Source of the DNA: Noviherbaspirillum denitrificans
Lineage (GTDB): Bacteria > Pseudomonadota > Gammaproteobacteria > Burkholderiales > Burkholderiaceae_D
DNA: 33,976 bases
Assembly (NCBI RefSeq): GCF_002211445.1
Contig: NZ_LSTO01000001.1
Location: 1,759,904 to 1,793,879, forward strand
Direction: 5' to 3'
Shown here: in pieces, positions 21,522 through 31,378 of the stretch
How the letters are laid out: each line of letters opens with the position of its first letter
How positions within the stretch are numbered: the first letter of the stretch is position 1
Program-made: the position numbers and the translations under genes
The notes under the pieces: model-generated
The model's input: only the letters and a program-made list of their open reading frames with translations
Database searches by the model: none
Told to the model about the DNA's origin: nothing

Positions 21522-24303
21522 CTAAATTTGCCACTCCAAAGTTTTCGTCTCATCGTTGCACCAATCCAGGAACGCACCAAACTCGCCGGCCGAAAGTGGC
21601 TTGCTGAATAAGTATCCTTGCATGCCATGACATCCATGCTCGGTAAGAAACGCCTTTTGCTCCGGCGTTTCCACGCCTTCCGCTACCACCTGGAGCCGCA
21701 AGCTCTGTCCAAGCGCAATGACTGCTCGCGTGATGGCTGTGCCGCCTTCGTCGCTGCCAATGTCGCGCGTGAACGATTGATCGATCTTCAGTTTGTCGAT
21801 CGGGAAGCGCTTCAAGTGTGCGAGGCTTGAATAGCCAGTGCCAAAGTCGTCAATGGAGAAGGTGACACCCAGGTCGCGCAACTCATGCATGACGAGTATG
21901 ACGCGCTCGGTCCGATGCATGATCAGGCTTTCGGTCAATTCCAACTCGAGTTGGTTCGGCGGCAGTCCCGTTTCCGCGAGTACTTCTTTGACATCTGCGG
22001 CAAACGAGGATTGGCTGAATTGGCGCGCCGATACGTTGACGGCGACGCGCAGGCCTGAATGCCCTCGGTCGCTCCATAACTTGGTCTGCATGCACGCCTG
22101 GCGCAATACCCAAAGCCCGATGTCGACGATCTGACCGTTCTCTTCTGCGATTGGAATGAAGCGTGCGGGCGACACCAGCCCCATTCCGGGATGCTGCCAG
22201 CGTACCAATGCTTCCATCCCGACGACGCACCCGCTGGCCAGTTCAATCTGCGGCTGGTAGTGCAACAGGAACTCGTTGCGTTGCAAAGCCAGGCGCAAGC
22301 TACTTTCAATCAGCAGTCGCTCCATCGATGCCTGGTTCATTCCTTCGCGGTAAAACTGGTAGCTCCCGGTGCCGCATTCTCGTGCATGGTTGAGCGCGAC
22401 GTCGGCGTTCTTCAGCAGCTGTTCGGGAGTATGCCCGTCTTCAGGGAACAGACTAATACCGATACAGGCTCGCATGCCCACTTCGTGCCCGTTTAAATCG
22501 AACGGCCGTGACAATTCGTCTAGCATGCGTTGTGCGAGTTCACCGGCAGCGCATGCCCCCGGGCAGTTGGCGAACACCACTGCAAACTCGTCGCTGACAC
22601 GGCGCGAAAGGGTGTCGCCAGCGCGAATGACGCTTTGCCATCGCTGTGCGATAGCCATGATTAACTGGTCACCGACCTGTTGGCCCAATAGTTCATTAAT
22701 GCGGGCCAGGTCGTGCAGATCGAGCACGAGGACCGCGACCTGGGTATCCTCGCGTTGCGCATTCAACAATGCCTGGCGCAGCCGGTCCTGCAGCAAGGCG
22801 CGATTGGGCAGGCCCGTCAATCCATCGAAAAACGACATGCGCTCGATCTGATGCTGTGCCGCCTTGTAATGGGATATGTCGCTGAAAATGCCGATGTAGT
22901 TGGCGACCTCGCCCGCGGCATTGATCACGCGCTGTATTGTCAGGTGCTCTGCAAACACTTCACCGGACTTGCGACGGTTCCAGATTTCGCCACTCCAGCA
23001 GCCGTCGGCAGCGATGTCCCGCAACATCGCGTGGTAGAAAGATTTATCCTGCTTCCCAGACTGCAGGAAGGCGGGAGTCTGGCCAAGTACCTCGTGCTCC
23101 TCGTAGCCGGTGATAGCGCAAAATGCCCGGTTGACCTTGAGTATGCGATGTTCGGGATCGGTGACCATGATCCCTTGGCTTGTATGATTGAAGACGGTGT
23201 CCGAAAGCGCAAGCGCTTGCTCCGCACGCTTGCGCTCGGTGATATCGGTATAAGTGGTCACAAAACCGGCAAGCTTCTCGTCGACAAACATTGGCCGGCC
23301 AGATACCAGATGCGTCTTTCCGCTCGATCGCGAGCGTTCGAACTCATGCGACTGGAACCGCAGCGCCAGCGATTGCAGGCGCGTGACATGCTGCTCGGGA
23401 TCCCCCGGCCCATACTCCCCGCGCCGTGCGGGAATACGGATGAGGTCGCTGAAATGCACGCCGTCAAACACCGCATCCTGAGGCAGGTCCAATACATCCA
23501 CCATGCCGGCGTTCCAATGGCGCAGACGCAGCCCCTCATCGAACACGCTGATCCCCTGCGGCATATGCGCAAGCACCGCGCGCAGGGAGGCTGACTCACG
23601 CTGGAGGGCGTCATTGTTCGCTTGCAGCGCGTCGGCAAGCTTCTTGCGCTCGGTTATGTCGAGCATCACGCCCACCAGTCCGCTCAGGGTACCGTCGCGG
23701 TTGGAAAATGTCGCCTTGAAAAAGCTCACATCGCGCTGGCTTCCATCGTGGAACTGCACCCGCGCGTCATAGGTTTGCGTGCCTCCCTGCCTGAACAAGG
23801 CTTGGTCGGCGGCATCGTAGCGCTCGGCGAGCTCCTGCGGTGCTATGTCATAGACGGTCTTTCCCCGCAGGTCGGCATGAGGGATGCCGATATACTCTTC
23901 GAATGCCTTGTTGCACCCTTGGTAACGGCCCTGTACATCCTTCCAGAAAATGGGACTGGGAATGGTGTCCCCCAACTGCTGCAGGAAAAACACCTGCTCT
24001 GCCAGCGCCTGCTGCGCACGCTTCTCCGCAGTGATGTCGACCATGATGCCGCTCAAGGCCACCGCTCTGCCATCGCTGACGACGACAGTCACATGGTCCT
24101 TTAACCATACGACGCGACCGTCGGCCGCCAGCATGCGGTATTCGAATGCGTGGTCGGCGCCCTCGGCTGTCTTTGATGCGCAATAGTTGAGCGACCGTTC
24201 GCGATCTTCGGGATGGATGTGGTCCACCCAGAATCCCGGAACAGCCCAGGCGTCACAGCTATACCCGAGCAAACGTTCGGCCCGCTGGCTCACGAAGGTG
24301 AAC
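21522..24303 (-). pseudogene. Multi-PAS, degenerate GGDEF, EAL protein with N-terminus removed at an IS21 element
   Basis: The frame enters directly from the IS end as QFTFVSQRAERLLGYS, the middle of a PAS domain, so the start of the gene is lost. A GTG at 24293 could initiate 923 residues. Order: partial PAS (1-90), PAS (about 100-215), PAS (about 235-355), PAS (about 360-480), GGDEF domain (about 485-650), EAL domain (about 665-910). The cyclase motif is degenerate, RVSDEF in place of RVGGDEF (near 22580-22610), so diguanylate cyclase activity is unlikely. The EAL domain keeps GMEALVRW, TESLIM, SIDDFGTGYSS and EGVETPEQ, so c-di-GMP hydrolysis is plausible if expressed. The frame runs on unbroken from the stop of istB, so IS-driven expression is possible. 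The body shows no internal stop. Confidence 0.8.
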
Positions 24304-24374
24304 TGTTGATGTTCACGTAAAAGTGACCCACGATTTTCATCGAATTTTGACCCACCCTTTTTATGCGTAGACGG

Positions 24375-25184
24375 CTACGCTGCTGTGGATAAGTCTTCGG
24401 TCGCTAGTCCTGTTTCTCCCTTCTTCGAGCCCTTTCTGGGGGATGTCTTCCGCGTCGATTCACTGTGCCTGAAGCGCCAGGAATCATTGCCGGTCTCAAT
24501 AATATGGCAGTGATGCGTGAGTCGGTCCAGCAATGCTGTCGTCATCTTCGCGTCCCCGAACACCGCAGGCCACTCGCCGAAGCTCAGGTTGGTCGTAATC
24601 GCTACGCTGGTTCGTTCGTACAGCTTTGAGAGCAGGTGGAACAGTAGTGCACCACCAACCTGGCTGAACGGCAGGTACCCCAGTTCGTCGAGGATGACCA
24701 GATCGACGTACATCAGCCGGTGTGCGATCTGGCCTTGCTTACCGGCCGCCTTCTCTAGTTCCAGCGCATTGACCAGTTCAACAGTGGAGAAGAACCTGAC
24801 GCGCTTGCCGTGCCGGTTGATGGCTTCGATCCCAAGCGCCGTGGCTAGATGCGTCTTGCCGGTACCCGGTCCGCCAATGAACACCAGGTTGTGTGCGGCG
24901 TCCAGGAACGACATGGTGTGGAGCTGCCGAATCAGCGCTTCATCGACCTTCGCCTCGGCGAAGTTAAAGCCATTCAAATCACGATGTGCGGGGAAGCGGG
25001 CAGCCGTCATCTGGTAGGCAATCGAGCGAACCTCGCGCTCGGCCGTCTCTGACTTGAGCAGCTGGACCATGAACCGCTCCGGATCGAAGTCCGCTATGCG
25101 GGCCTGGGCTACCAGCTCCGACCAGGTCTGTGCCATGCCGTGCAGCTTCAGGCTCTTCAATTGGTTGACGATCTCATGCGACAT
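24375..25184 (-). CDS. istB: IS21-family helper ATPase IstB
   Basis: The 269-residue protein from ATG 25184 is a DnaC-like AAA+ ATPase. Walker A is GGPGTGKTH (104-112) and Walker B is [12 protein letters not shown], followed by the sensor region [10 protein letters not shown] and the family end segment [13 protein letters not shown]. IstB forms oligomers on target DNA and activates the IstA transposase. The frame is open upstream to 25232 but that part lies within istA. The gene overlaps the end of istA by 11 bases, as is usual in IS21. All motifs are intact. Confidence 0.95.
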   Translation of the reverse strand: MSHEIVNQLKSLKLHGMAQTWSELVAQARIADFDPERFMVQLLKSETAEREVRSIAYQMTAARFPAHRDLNGFNFAEAKVDEALIRQLHTMSFLDAAHNLVFIGGPGTGKTHLATALGIEAINRHGKRVRFFSTVELVNALELEKAAGKQGQIAHRLMYVDLVILDELGYLPFSQVGGALLFHLLSKLYERTSVAITTNLSFGEWPAVFGDAKMTTALLDRLTHHCHIIETGNDSWRFRHSESTRKTSPRKGSKKGETGLATEDLSTAA

Positions 25185-26691
25185 GCTGAACCTCCGTATC
25201 CAGCGAACGCAACCGCTCGTAGCGGGAGACATTGGCTTGTGGCTCTTCCTTCAGTGTCAGCGCTGTCGTAATCGATGCAGTCGCCGGTGCCTGTTTGATG
25301 CGGCCAAGCACGTTGAGAACGTGTTCACCGCTGGGTCGTCCCGATTCCAGCGCGTTCCTGACTGCATCCAGTACGGCTTCGAGCCCGTGATCCGGGATGG
25401 CCGAGAGGACTTGCGCCATGACGCGGTCACCCCCAGGATGTTTCAGGAGATGGCGCTGCAGGTGCAATAGCGGCTCGGGCATGGTCTGGAATGGCGCTCC
25501 ATTACGTAATGCACCGGGCTTCTGGGCAATCAGCGGGATGTAGTGCTGCCAGTTGTAGCGGGTGATATAGCGGTCGAACACGCGCTCGTGCCGCGCAATC
25601 TCTTCGTTATCAGCGACGACCACCAGTTCGGTTGGATAGACATGCAGGCTGACTACGCGGTGTGCATAGGGTGTCGGGACGCTGTAACGGTTCTTCTGGA
25701 AGTGGATCAGGCTTGTTGACGACACCCGTACCGGCTGCTCGACGTAACCGTCGAATGGCTTGGGGACCGGCATCAATTGCAACCGTTCGTCCTGCAGAAC
25801 CTCGGCCACCTTCATCTCCGGCCAGTCGGGATGCGCCATGTCTTCCCAGCTTTGCCGGCAGTTCTCGGCCAGCCAGTCATTCAGTTGTCCCAGACTGTTC
25901 CAGCGGATGTCGGCTGCTGCCACCCAGATCTGCCTGCGCCGGTCCTGGACGTTCTTCTCGACGATTCCCTTTTCCCAGCCAGCCGCCCGGTTGCAGAACT
26001 CCGGCTCGAACAGATAGTGCCCGCACATGGCCTCGAAGCGGGCATTGACGTTGCGCTCCTTGCCCTTGCCGACCTTGTCCACGGCGGTCTTCATGTTGTC
26101 GTAGATGCCCCGCCGCGGGATCCCGCCGAAGGCGGCAAACGAGCGGGTATGGGCATCGAACAGCATCTCGTGGCTTTGCGACGGATACGCCACCAGCCAG
26201 AAGGCACGGGATGACGCCAGCTTGCAGTGCGCTACCTCCAGACGCCGGCGCAAGCCGCCAATCCAGGCGTACTCGCAGCTCCAGTCGAACTGAAATGCCT
26301 CGCCATGGGCGAAGGCAAGCGGCACGAACGCTTTGCGGCTCGGTGCCTGAGCCAGTTCCTGCTGCAGCCGGCGAACCAGCGCGCAGACACGGCCGTATCC
26401 ACCGCTGTAACCCTGCGCCTGGATCGCCTGGAACATGACACGGGCCGTACGTCGATCCCGCTTGGCGCGGTGGCTGTCGGTTTGAATCCAGGTCCGGACC
26501 TGCTCAGCATAGGCGTCAACGACGCTCTTGCCCTCGCGTTCCGGATACCTTGGTTCGGTCATGGCTGGCTCGCGCAGCCACTTGCGGATCGTATTGCGCG
26601 ACAGATTCGTGCGCCGTTCGATCTCTCGTATGGAGAGCTTCTCGCGGAAATGCATCCGCCTGATCTTGGCAAACATGCCCACTGTGATCAC
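25174..26691 (-). CDS. istA: IS21-family transposase IstA
   Basis: The 505-residue transposase has an N-terminal helix-turn-helix ([21 protein letters not shown]), a DDE integrase core ([14 protein letters not shown] with the first Asp, [12 protein letters not shown] with the second, [12 protein letters not shown] with the Glu) and the C-terminal beta-rich IstA domain ([14 protein letters not shown]). The furthest start is GTG 26691, but GAGGAG lies only one base before it; the second in-frame GTG at 26682 has an eight-base spacing to that site and is the likelier real start. No internal stop or frameshift is seen, so the element may be active. Confidence 0.95.
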   Translation of the reverse strand: MITVGMFAKIRRMHFREKLSIREIERRTNLSRNTIRKWLREPAMTEPRYPEREGKSVVDAYAEQVRTWIQTDSHRAKRDRRTARVMFQAIQAQGYSGGYGRVCALVRRLQQELAQAPSRKAFVPLAFAHGEAFQFDWSCEYAWIGGLRRRLEVAHCKLASSRAFWLVAYPSQSHEMLFDAHTRSFAAFGGIPRRGIYDNMKTAVDKVGKGKERNVNARFEAMCGHYLFEPEFCNRAAGWEKGIVEKNVQDRRRQIWVAAADIRWNSLGQLNDWLAENCRQSWEDMAHPDWPEMKVAEVLQDERLQLMPVPKPFDGYVEQPVRVSSTSLIHFQKNRYSVPTPYAHRVVSLHVYPTELVVVADNEEIARHERVFDRYITRYNWQHYIPLIAQKPGALRNGAPFQTMPEPLLHLQRHLLKHPGGDRVMAQVLSAIPDHGLEAVLDAVRNALESGRPSGEHVLNVLGRIKQAPATASITTALTLKEEPQANVSRYERLRSLDTEVQHVA

Positions 26692-26796
26692 TCCTCGTCC
26701 TCCTGCCCATTTATTGAGCAGGCGATTGAATCACGTGGGTCAAATTTGGATGAAAACTACTGCGGAAAGTGGGTCAATTTTCAGTGAACGTCAACA

Positions 26797-27447
26797 CAGA
26801 GAGTTTATGAAGTACGTTTTCCTAACTTGGCGGGCATCCATGCGATAGAGTTCGATGGTGATGATTCCTGGAGGAACGCATCGGGAAGTGCGATTGCAGG
26901 CAGTCCTTTCTCTGATGACACGCCATTTTTCTCGAACGCGGCTCGCAACCTGTGGGAACAAGAATACAAAAGGTCCTACGAAAACGCTCGTTCAGTGGAC
27001 GCAATCGACCAATTTATCCGGCGCTTTGCAAGGAACGACCCTGACGGCCTGATCCCAAAGCTGAGAGATAGATTGCGCACCATCAGTGGTGCTGCAGGGG
27101 ATAAAGAGAGAGGCAAAGAAGATTCGAAAAGTGTCGTCGCTTTGCGGATTAAGGAAATCGGGGCTGACATCTGCAACAACCATCGTGGAACGAGCAAGGC
27201 AGTAACTGGAAGCGCTTTAGGCGAACCGGTTTACGGCCAGTCTCGTGAGGGCGTGATTGCAATTATTGGCAACACGGAGGGTGTTAGCGCCGATCGGATC
27301 CAGATTCGAGTAAATCGAATTCGATTTGTCGATGAGGGAAATTTTACAAGTTTGGACTTGGGTTCGACTGACTACAATGGAAAACGTCTAGTTCCAGGAA
27401 CGGTTTTTTGGGATTCGGCAAAAAACTGGTCGACGTGCGGAACGTAA
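26797..27447 (+). pseudogene. Hypothetical protein, N-terminus removed at the IS21 right end
   Basis: The frame begins at the IS boundary and runs to TAA 27445-27447. Its first residues (YEVRFPNLAGIHAIEFDGDDSW) look like the inside of a domain, and no good start exists (TTG 26827 only), so the front is missing. The middle (SVDAIDQFIRRFARNDPDGLIPKLRDRL) resembles a short helical segment found near the ends of many secreted or lipoprotein-like hypothetical proteins. The C-terminal 100 residues look like a small beta barrel (GVIAIIGNTEGVSADRIQIR, closing with GTVFWDSAKNW and a Cys). Function unknown. Base composition is lower in GC than the neighbours. Confidence 0.55.
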
Positions 27448-27458
27448 GCCGTTATCGC

Positions 27459-27467
27459 GGGGGGGGG
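27459..27467. repeat. Nine-G homopolymer tract
   Basis: Nine consecutive G residues lie 12 bases after the stop of the truncated hypothetical gene. Such tracts are prone to slippage and to sequencing error. Because it is outside any supported coding frame, length change would not alter a protein seen here. Confidence 0.7.
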
Positions 27468-27711
27468 CGGAGCGATGCGAAAGGGGAGGCAATTATCCAA
27501 CTTTATCGGAAAACGGATAAAAAGGACCTCGATCCAGATAAAAACAGATAATTAAAAAAATGTTGTAACCTGCACGGCGCTACCGGACATCAGAATGCTC
27601 AAGGGACAAAGTGTTGATCAAGGAGCCGATTCCCTCCATATTCCACCCACAATCAACGAATCGTGCACCTTTTGTTGATTTTGAAAAGGCGCGTGCCCTG
27701 TAAACCCTTGA

Positions 27712-27735
27712 TTGCCCGAAAAATTTTGCGGGCAA
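27712..27735. repeat. 24-bp near-perfect palindrome with TTGCCCG/CGGGCAA arms
   Basis: TTGCCCG and CGGGCAA flank an AAAATTTT centre; the 12-base halves match at 11 of 12 positions. It lies in the 556-base gene-free interval 27448-28003. It may be an operator, a recombination site or part of a structured RNA. No gene could be supported in the interval. Confidence 0.5.
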
Positions 27736-27796
27736 GCATTTAAGCCCACCCAGGAAACGTACTGATTGCCCTTCTGATCGGATCCGGCCATCATGG

Positions 27797-27821
27797 AACC
27801 CCGCCTCGCGCGGGGTTTTTT
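27797..27821 (+). terminator. Intrinsic terminator
   Basis: AACCCCGC (27797-27804), a five-base loop and GCGGGGTT (27810-27817) are followed by a run of six T residues (27816-27821). This is a strong Rho-independent terminator on the + strand. No intact gene precedes it closely. It either ends transcription from the truncated hypothetical gene or an unrecognised small RNA in 27560-27796. Confidence 0.8.
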
Positions 27822-27927
27822 GTTTAAGCCACAAGTATGTGTGGTTATTTCTGTGTTTCCTGACTCAAGAAATGTCAGCGCTGATTTAATTTCTTCCCTA
27901 CAATTTGTTAAGATGAAACTTACTCTT

Positions 27928-27948
27928 CGGCGTTGAGGGCTGACGCCG
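27928..27948 (+). other. Leader hairpin of the GGDEF-EAL gene
   Basis: CGGCGT (27928-27933) and ACGCCG (27943-27948) form a six-base stem with a nine-base loop 55 bases before the start of the next gene. There is no T-run. It does not match the conserved bases of c-di-GMP riboswitches that I can recall. Confidence 0.3.
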
Positions 27949-28003
27949 TGTACATGAAAGATACCGAAGCAACCGTGGCACCTCCCACAATCAGTCTCTG
28001 CCA

Positions 28004-29722
28004 ATGTTTTCCATCCGTCGCGACCGGCCTGACGCGCTAGCCAAAACCCCGTTGGAAAGCCTCATGGAGGCAGCCGGCGACGCGGTGTTCCGCCTGAACG
28101 CGGAAGGCATTGTGCTGTACGCAAGCCGGCGCGCGGCTGAAATGACTGGTGGTCTCGACCTGACCGGGCGTCCGCTCGGCCTGCTCGTTGAGTTGGCGGA
28201 CCGACCCAAGGTGGACTCGCTGATTGCCCAGGCGACCGCATCTAGCGAGCCGAGCAAGTCCAATGTCCGCATCCAGACCGCCAGCGGCGTAATCTGGGTC
28301 GAATTGCAGGTTTCCTCATTCATTTCACCGGGCGGCGATACCGAATTGATGGCGGTCGGGCGCGACATCTCGACGCAGCAGGCAACCGAAGAGCGCCTGC
28401 GCCACATGGCCACCCATGATGCACTGACCGGCTTGCCGAACCGCTCGCTGTTGTCGGACCGTATCAGAATGGCGATCGCACAGGCACGCCGCACCGGCAG
28501 GGGCTTTGTCGTGCTGGCGCTCGACCTCGACGGATTCAAAAAAGTTAACGACGCCTTGGGCCATCCGGTCGGCGACGCCTTGCTGCGCGTTGCCGCGATG
28601 CGCCTGACCGAGACCATGCGAAATGTCGATACCCTGGCACGCGTCGGCGGCGATGAATTTGTCGCCGTCCTGCCGGGGGCGGTCTCGGAAGCGGAAATCC
28701 AGATCATTGCACGCCGCATGATCTCGACGATGCAGCTGCCCTTCGAGATCCAGGGCCATACCCTGTATGTTGGCACCTCGATCGGCGCCGCGATTTTTCC
28801 GGAGCACGGCGACAGCGAGGTCAAGCTGCTGGCCCATGCCGACACCGCCATGTACCGAGCCAAGGAAACCGGCAAGGCGCGCTGCGTTGTCTACAACCAC
28901 CAGAAATTCACCGCGCCCGAGCATGATGTGTCGATGGAAGCCGCCATGTTCCAGGGCGTGCGCGACGGCGAATTCCTCATGCACTACCAGCCGATCGTCG
29001 ATGCGCGCACGCGCCAGATCGTCGGCTTCGAAGCCCTGATGCGCTGGGTGCGCGCAGGGCAGGGCATGGTGTCGCCGGCGCAGTTCATCCCCATGGCCGA
29101 GAGCAACGGGCTGATCAACCTGCTCGGCGCCTGGGCGCTCAAGGCGGCATGCGTGCAGGTACGGCGCTTCGAGGAGGCCGCGGGACGCCCGCTCTATATC
29201 TCGGTCAACGTCAGTCCGCGCCAGTTCCGCAACGACCAGTTCATCGACATCCTGGATGAGGCGATGCGGCTGTCGGGTCTCGCCGGGCAGCAGCTCCTGC
29301 TGGAAATCACCGAAGGCATCCTGATGTCCGACCCGGAGCATGCCGAATCGGTGCTCCATGCAATGGCAAGCCGGGATGTCCGTATCGCGATCGACGACTT
29401 CGGCACCGGCTACTCGTCGCTCGCGTATCTCAAACGCTTCCCGATCGCCACATTGAAGATCGACCGCGCTTTCATCAAGGATTTGCCGACGTCGGTCAAG
29501 GATGCGGCGATTTGCAATGTCGTGCTCAGCCTGGCCAGTCACCTGAACCTGACCACGGTCGCCGAGGGTGTCGAAAACGAGGCGCAGCTGAATTTTCTCG
29601 CGGCGCAGGGCTGCGGCATGATCCAGGGTTACCTGACCGGCCGGCCGCTGATGCCGGAGGATGCGATGGAATTACTCAAGAGCGGACAGCCGATGGCCCT
29701 TGATGCTGTTGCAATGAAATAG
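28004..29722 (+). CDS. PAS-GGDEF-EAL c-di-GMP signalling protein
   Basis: The 572-residue protein has a short PAS domain (about 16-125, LESLMEAAGDAVFRLNAEG to VGRDIS), a GGDEF domain (about 140-300) and an EAL domain (about 315-560). The cyclase site GGDEF (215-219) is intact and is preceded by the inhibitory I-site R206-N-V-D209. The EAL domain keeps E343-A-L, TEGILM, AIDDFGTGYSSLAYLKRFP and AEGVENEAQL. Both making and breaking c-di-GMP are therefore possible; which dominates is not readable from sequence. There is no membrane segment or signal peptide, so it is cytosolic. The Shine-Dalgarno before ATG 28004 is weak. The HDOD gene follows after 13 bases and is probably co-transcribed. Confidence 0.94.
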   Translation: MFSIRRDRPDALAKTPLESLMEAAGDAVFRLNAEGIVLYASRRAAEMTGGLDLTGRPLGLLVELADRPKVDSLIAQATASSEPSKSNVRIQTASGVIWVELQVSSFISPGGDTELMAVGRDISTQQATEERLRHMATHDALTGLPNRSLLSDRIRMAIAQARRTGRGFVVLALDLDGFKKVNDALGHPVGDALLRVAAMRLTETMRNVDTLARVGGDEFVAVLPGAVSEAEIQIIARRMISTMQLPFEIQGHTLYVGTSIGAAIFPEHGDSEVKLLAHADTAMYRAKETGKARCVVYNHQKFTAPEHDVSMEAAMFQGVRDGEFLMHYQPIVDARTRQIVGFEALMRWVRAGQGMVSPAQFIPMAESNGLINLLGAWALKAACVQVRRFEEAAGRPLYISVNVSPRQFRNDQFIDILDEAMRLSGLAGQQLLLEITEGILMSDPEHAESVLHAMASRDVRIAIDDFGTGYSSLAYLKRFPIATLKIDRAFIKDLPTSVKDAAICNVVLSLASHLNLTTVAEGVENEAQLNFLAAQGCGMIQGYLTGRPLMPEDAMELLKSGQPMALDAVAMK

Positions 29723-29735
29723 CGGAACAGATCGA

Positions 29736-31244
29736 ATGACTGCACTTTCCCCGGCCTCCGTGGTCACTCCCGAAAAGACGATGGAACTCATCTGGGCGCG
29801 GGTCCGCCAGCGTGGCGACCTGCCCGGCTTTTCCAAGGTCGTCACCTCGATTATTGGCGCCATGCGCGGCGACGACGACCGCGACTTCAACATGACTCGG
29901 ACGGTGCTGCAGGATCCCGCCCTCACGCAAAAGGTGCTGCGCCTGGCGAACAGCGCAATGTATTCGGTGTTCGGTCAAGGCATCAATACGGTGTCCAAGG
30001 CAGTCATTGTCCTGGGCACCGAGGCAATCGGGCATCTCGCGCTCGGATTGAAGCTGGTCGACGGATTGACGGCTGCCTCCTCCGAGTCGGCCATGGCGCG
30101 CGCCGAGCTGGAAAAATCGGTCATGGCCGGTCATATCGCGCGCCAGGTGGTGTCATCGACGAGTTCGCGCGACGCCGAAGAGGCAGTGGTCTGCTCGATG
30201 CTCCACTCCCTCGGCCGCATGCTCGTCACCTTCTATTTGCCGGAGTATTGGCTGCAGATCAAGGCTAATGCCGACGGGAAGTCGGAAGATGAAAACCGGG
30301 TTGCGCAGCAAGTGCTGGGCCTCAGCCTCGACGAGGTCGGTCGCCTCGCCGCCCGGCAATGGGGCCTGCCCGCGACGCTGGTCGAAACCCTCAAGGACAT
30401 GCCCCCCGCGCCGGTCGGCGAACCGCTTGACCATAGTGACTGGCTCGCCGCGGTATCCACGCTGTCGTCCCGATGTGCCGATGTACTGTGCGAAGCGGGT
30501 GATCCCGGGCATGCTGCATTGGCAACCCTTGCCGGTAGTTATGCGGACATGCTGGGACTTGAAAAAGACCAGGTCGTGGCGGCGGTTGAGATCGCGCAGC
30601 GCGCCGCCGTCGAAGAGGATGCGGTGAAAATCCGGCCGGCGAAGCGTGCCGAGGACAAGGTCGCAGCAGTTTCCAAGAACATGGGCAAACCGGTCGACGC
30701 AGCCAGTGTCCTGGCGCGTGGTGTTGCAGACATGCAGGGCGTGCTGCAAAGCGCCACTGCCGCACAGCTCATGTCCATGGCGCTCGAGACGGTCTTCCAG
30801 GGGCTTGCCTTCACGCGGGTGGTCGCCTTCCTGCGCGACTCCGAAAATTCCTGCTATATCGCCCACATGTGCCTGGGCGAAGGTGGACAGGAGCTGCTTC
30901 CGCGACTTGTATTCAGCGATGCCTACCAGCCGGACGTATTCCATGCGGCCCTGGCTAACGACAAGATGATCTTCGTCGAGAATGCACTGGACCCAGCCTT
31001 CTCCAGCAAGGTGCCGCGCTGGTGGAAAGAGGCGCTGCCGACCGTGCGCAGCTTTACGGTGCTGCCGCTGACGGTCAATCGCCATCCTGTGGGCTTCATT
31101 TACGGCGACTGGGATCGCAGCAAGCCGCCTTCGCGCATCGAGCAAGCCGAGGTCGGGCCGCTCAACGAAATCCGCACCCTGCTTGCCCGGATGATGGAGC
31201 AACGACGCCAGGCCGAACCGGCTTGGGTGCGCAAACTCTTCTGA
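29736..31244 (+). CDS. HDOD-GAF signalling protein
   Basis: The 502-residue protein has an HDOD domain at about 25-225: LPGFSKVV, VLQDPALTQKVLRLANSAMYSV, VSKAVIVLGTEAIGHLALGL, and a CSMLHSLGRMLVTFYLPEYW region where HD-type enzymes would have paired metal ligands. HDOD domains lack the catalytic HD pair and act as regulatory modules. A linker (about 300-330) is followed by a GAF-like domain (about 335-490, ending FTVLPLTVNRHPVGFIYGDW). Its placement 13 bases after a GGDEF-EAL gene suggests a shared pathway, perhaps relaying a small-molecule signal. No output domain is attached. The start is ATG 29736. Confidence 0.88.
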   Translation: MTALSPASVVTPEKTMELIWARVRQRGDLPGFSKVVTSIIGAMRGDDDRDFNMTRTVLQDPALTQKVLRLANSAMYSVFGQGINTVSKAVIVLGTEAIGHLALGLKLVDGLTAASSESAMARAELEKSVMAGHIARQVVSSTSSRDAEEAVVCSMLHSLGRMLVTFYLPEYWLQIKANADGKSEDENRVAQQVLGLSLDEVGRLAARQWGLPATLVETLKDMPPAPVGEPLDHSDWLAAVSTLSSRCADVLCEAGDPGHAALATLAGSYADMLGLEKDQVVAAVEIAQRAAVEEDAVKIRPAKRAEDKVAAVSKNMGKPVDAASVLARGVADMQGVLQSATAAQLMSMALETVFQGLAFTRVVAFLRDSENSCYIAHMCLGEGGQELLPRLVFSDAYQPDVFHAALANDKMIFVENALDPAFSSKVPRWWKEALPTVRSFTVLPLTVNRHPVGFIYGDWDRSKPPSRIEQAEVGPLNEIRTLLARMMEQRRQAEPAWVRKLF

Positions 31245-31296
31245 CTTCATTCACGCATTTGCGATAGCACAAGACATGTGCTGCCGGGGCAGCCCA

Positions 31297-31325
31297 TTGC
31301 CATTTTCCCTTCGAAATTTTGTTAT
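31297..31325 (+). promoter_or_regulatory. Candidate sigma-70 promoter for the DUF2726 gene
   Basis: TTGCCA (31297-31302), a 17-base spacer and TGTTAT (31320-31325) lie 54 bases before the ATG. Each hexamer matches four of six consensus bases; the region is AT-rich against a GC-rich background. Confidence 0.4.
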
Positions 31326-31378
31326 CAAATGGTAAAGTAAGTGGCCTTTTTGAAAACAAAATAACGAGGGAGGATGGC

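Larger units (their letters stand above)
24304..26796 (-). mobile_element. IS21-family insertion sequence (2493 bp), apparently complete
   Basis: The outer ends both read TGTTGA inward: 24304-24331 and the complement of 26796-26769 match at 24 of 28 bases and finish GACCCAC. A second inner repeat (24334-24355 and the complement of 26756-26735) matches at 20 of 22 bases and also ends TTTGACCCAC. Multiple terminal repeats are typical of IS21. It carries intact istA and istB. The bases outside the ends (GGTGAAC on the left, CAGAGAG on the right) do not form the 4-8 bp target duplication expected. Confidence 0.92.

Noticed and set aside
27459-27467. G9 tract as a phase-variation switch
   Set aside because: It lies after the stop codon and in no supported promoter, so no on/off effect can be argued.
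27621-27650. Possible tRNA 3' end
   Set aside because: The T-loop is wrong (GCCGATTC where TTCGATTC is expected) and no upstream tRNA body can be folded; kept only as a hint of an integration site.
28325-29542. 405-residue minus-strand open frame opposite the GGDEF-EAL gene
   Set aside because: Shadow of a well-supported gene; the composition is His/Gln/Asp-rich and no fold motif is visible.
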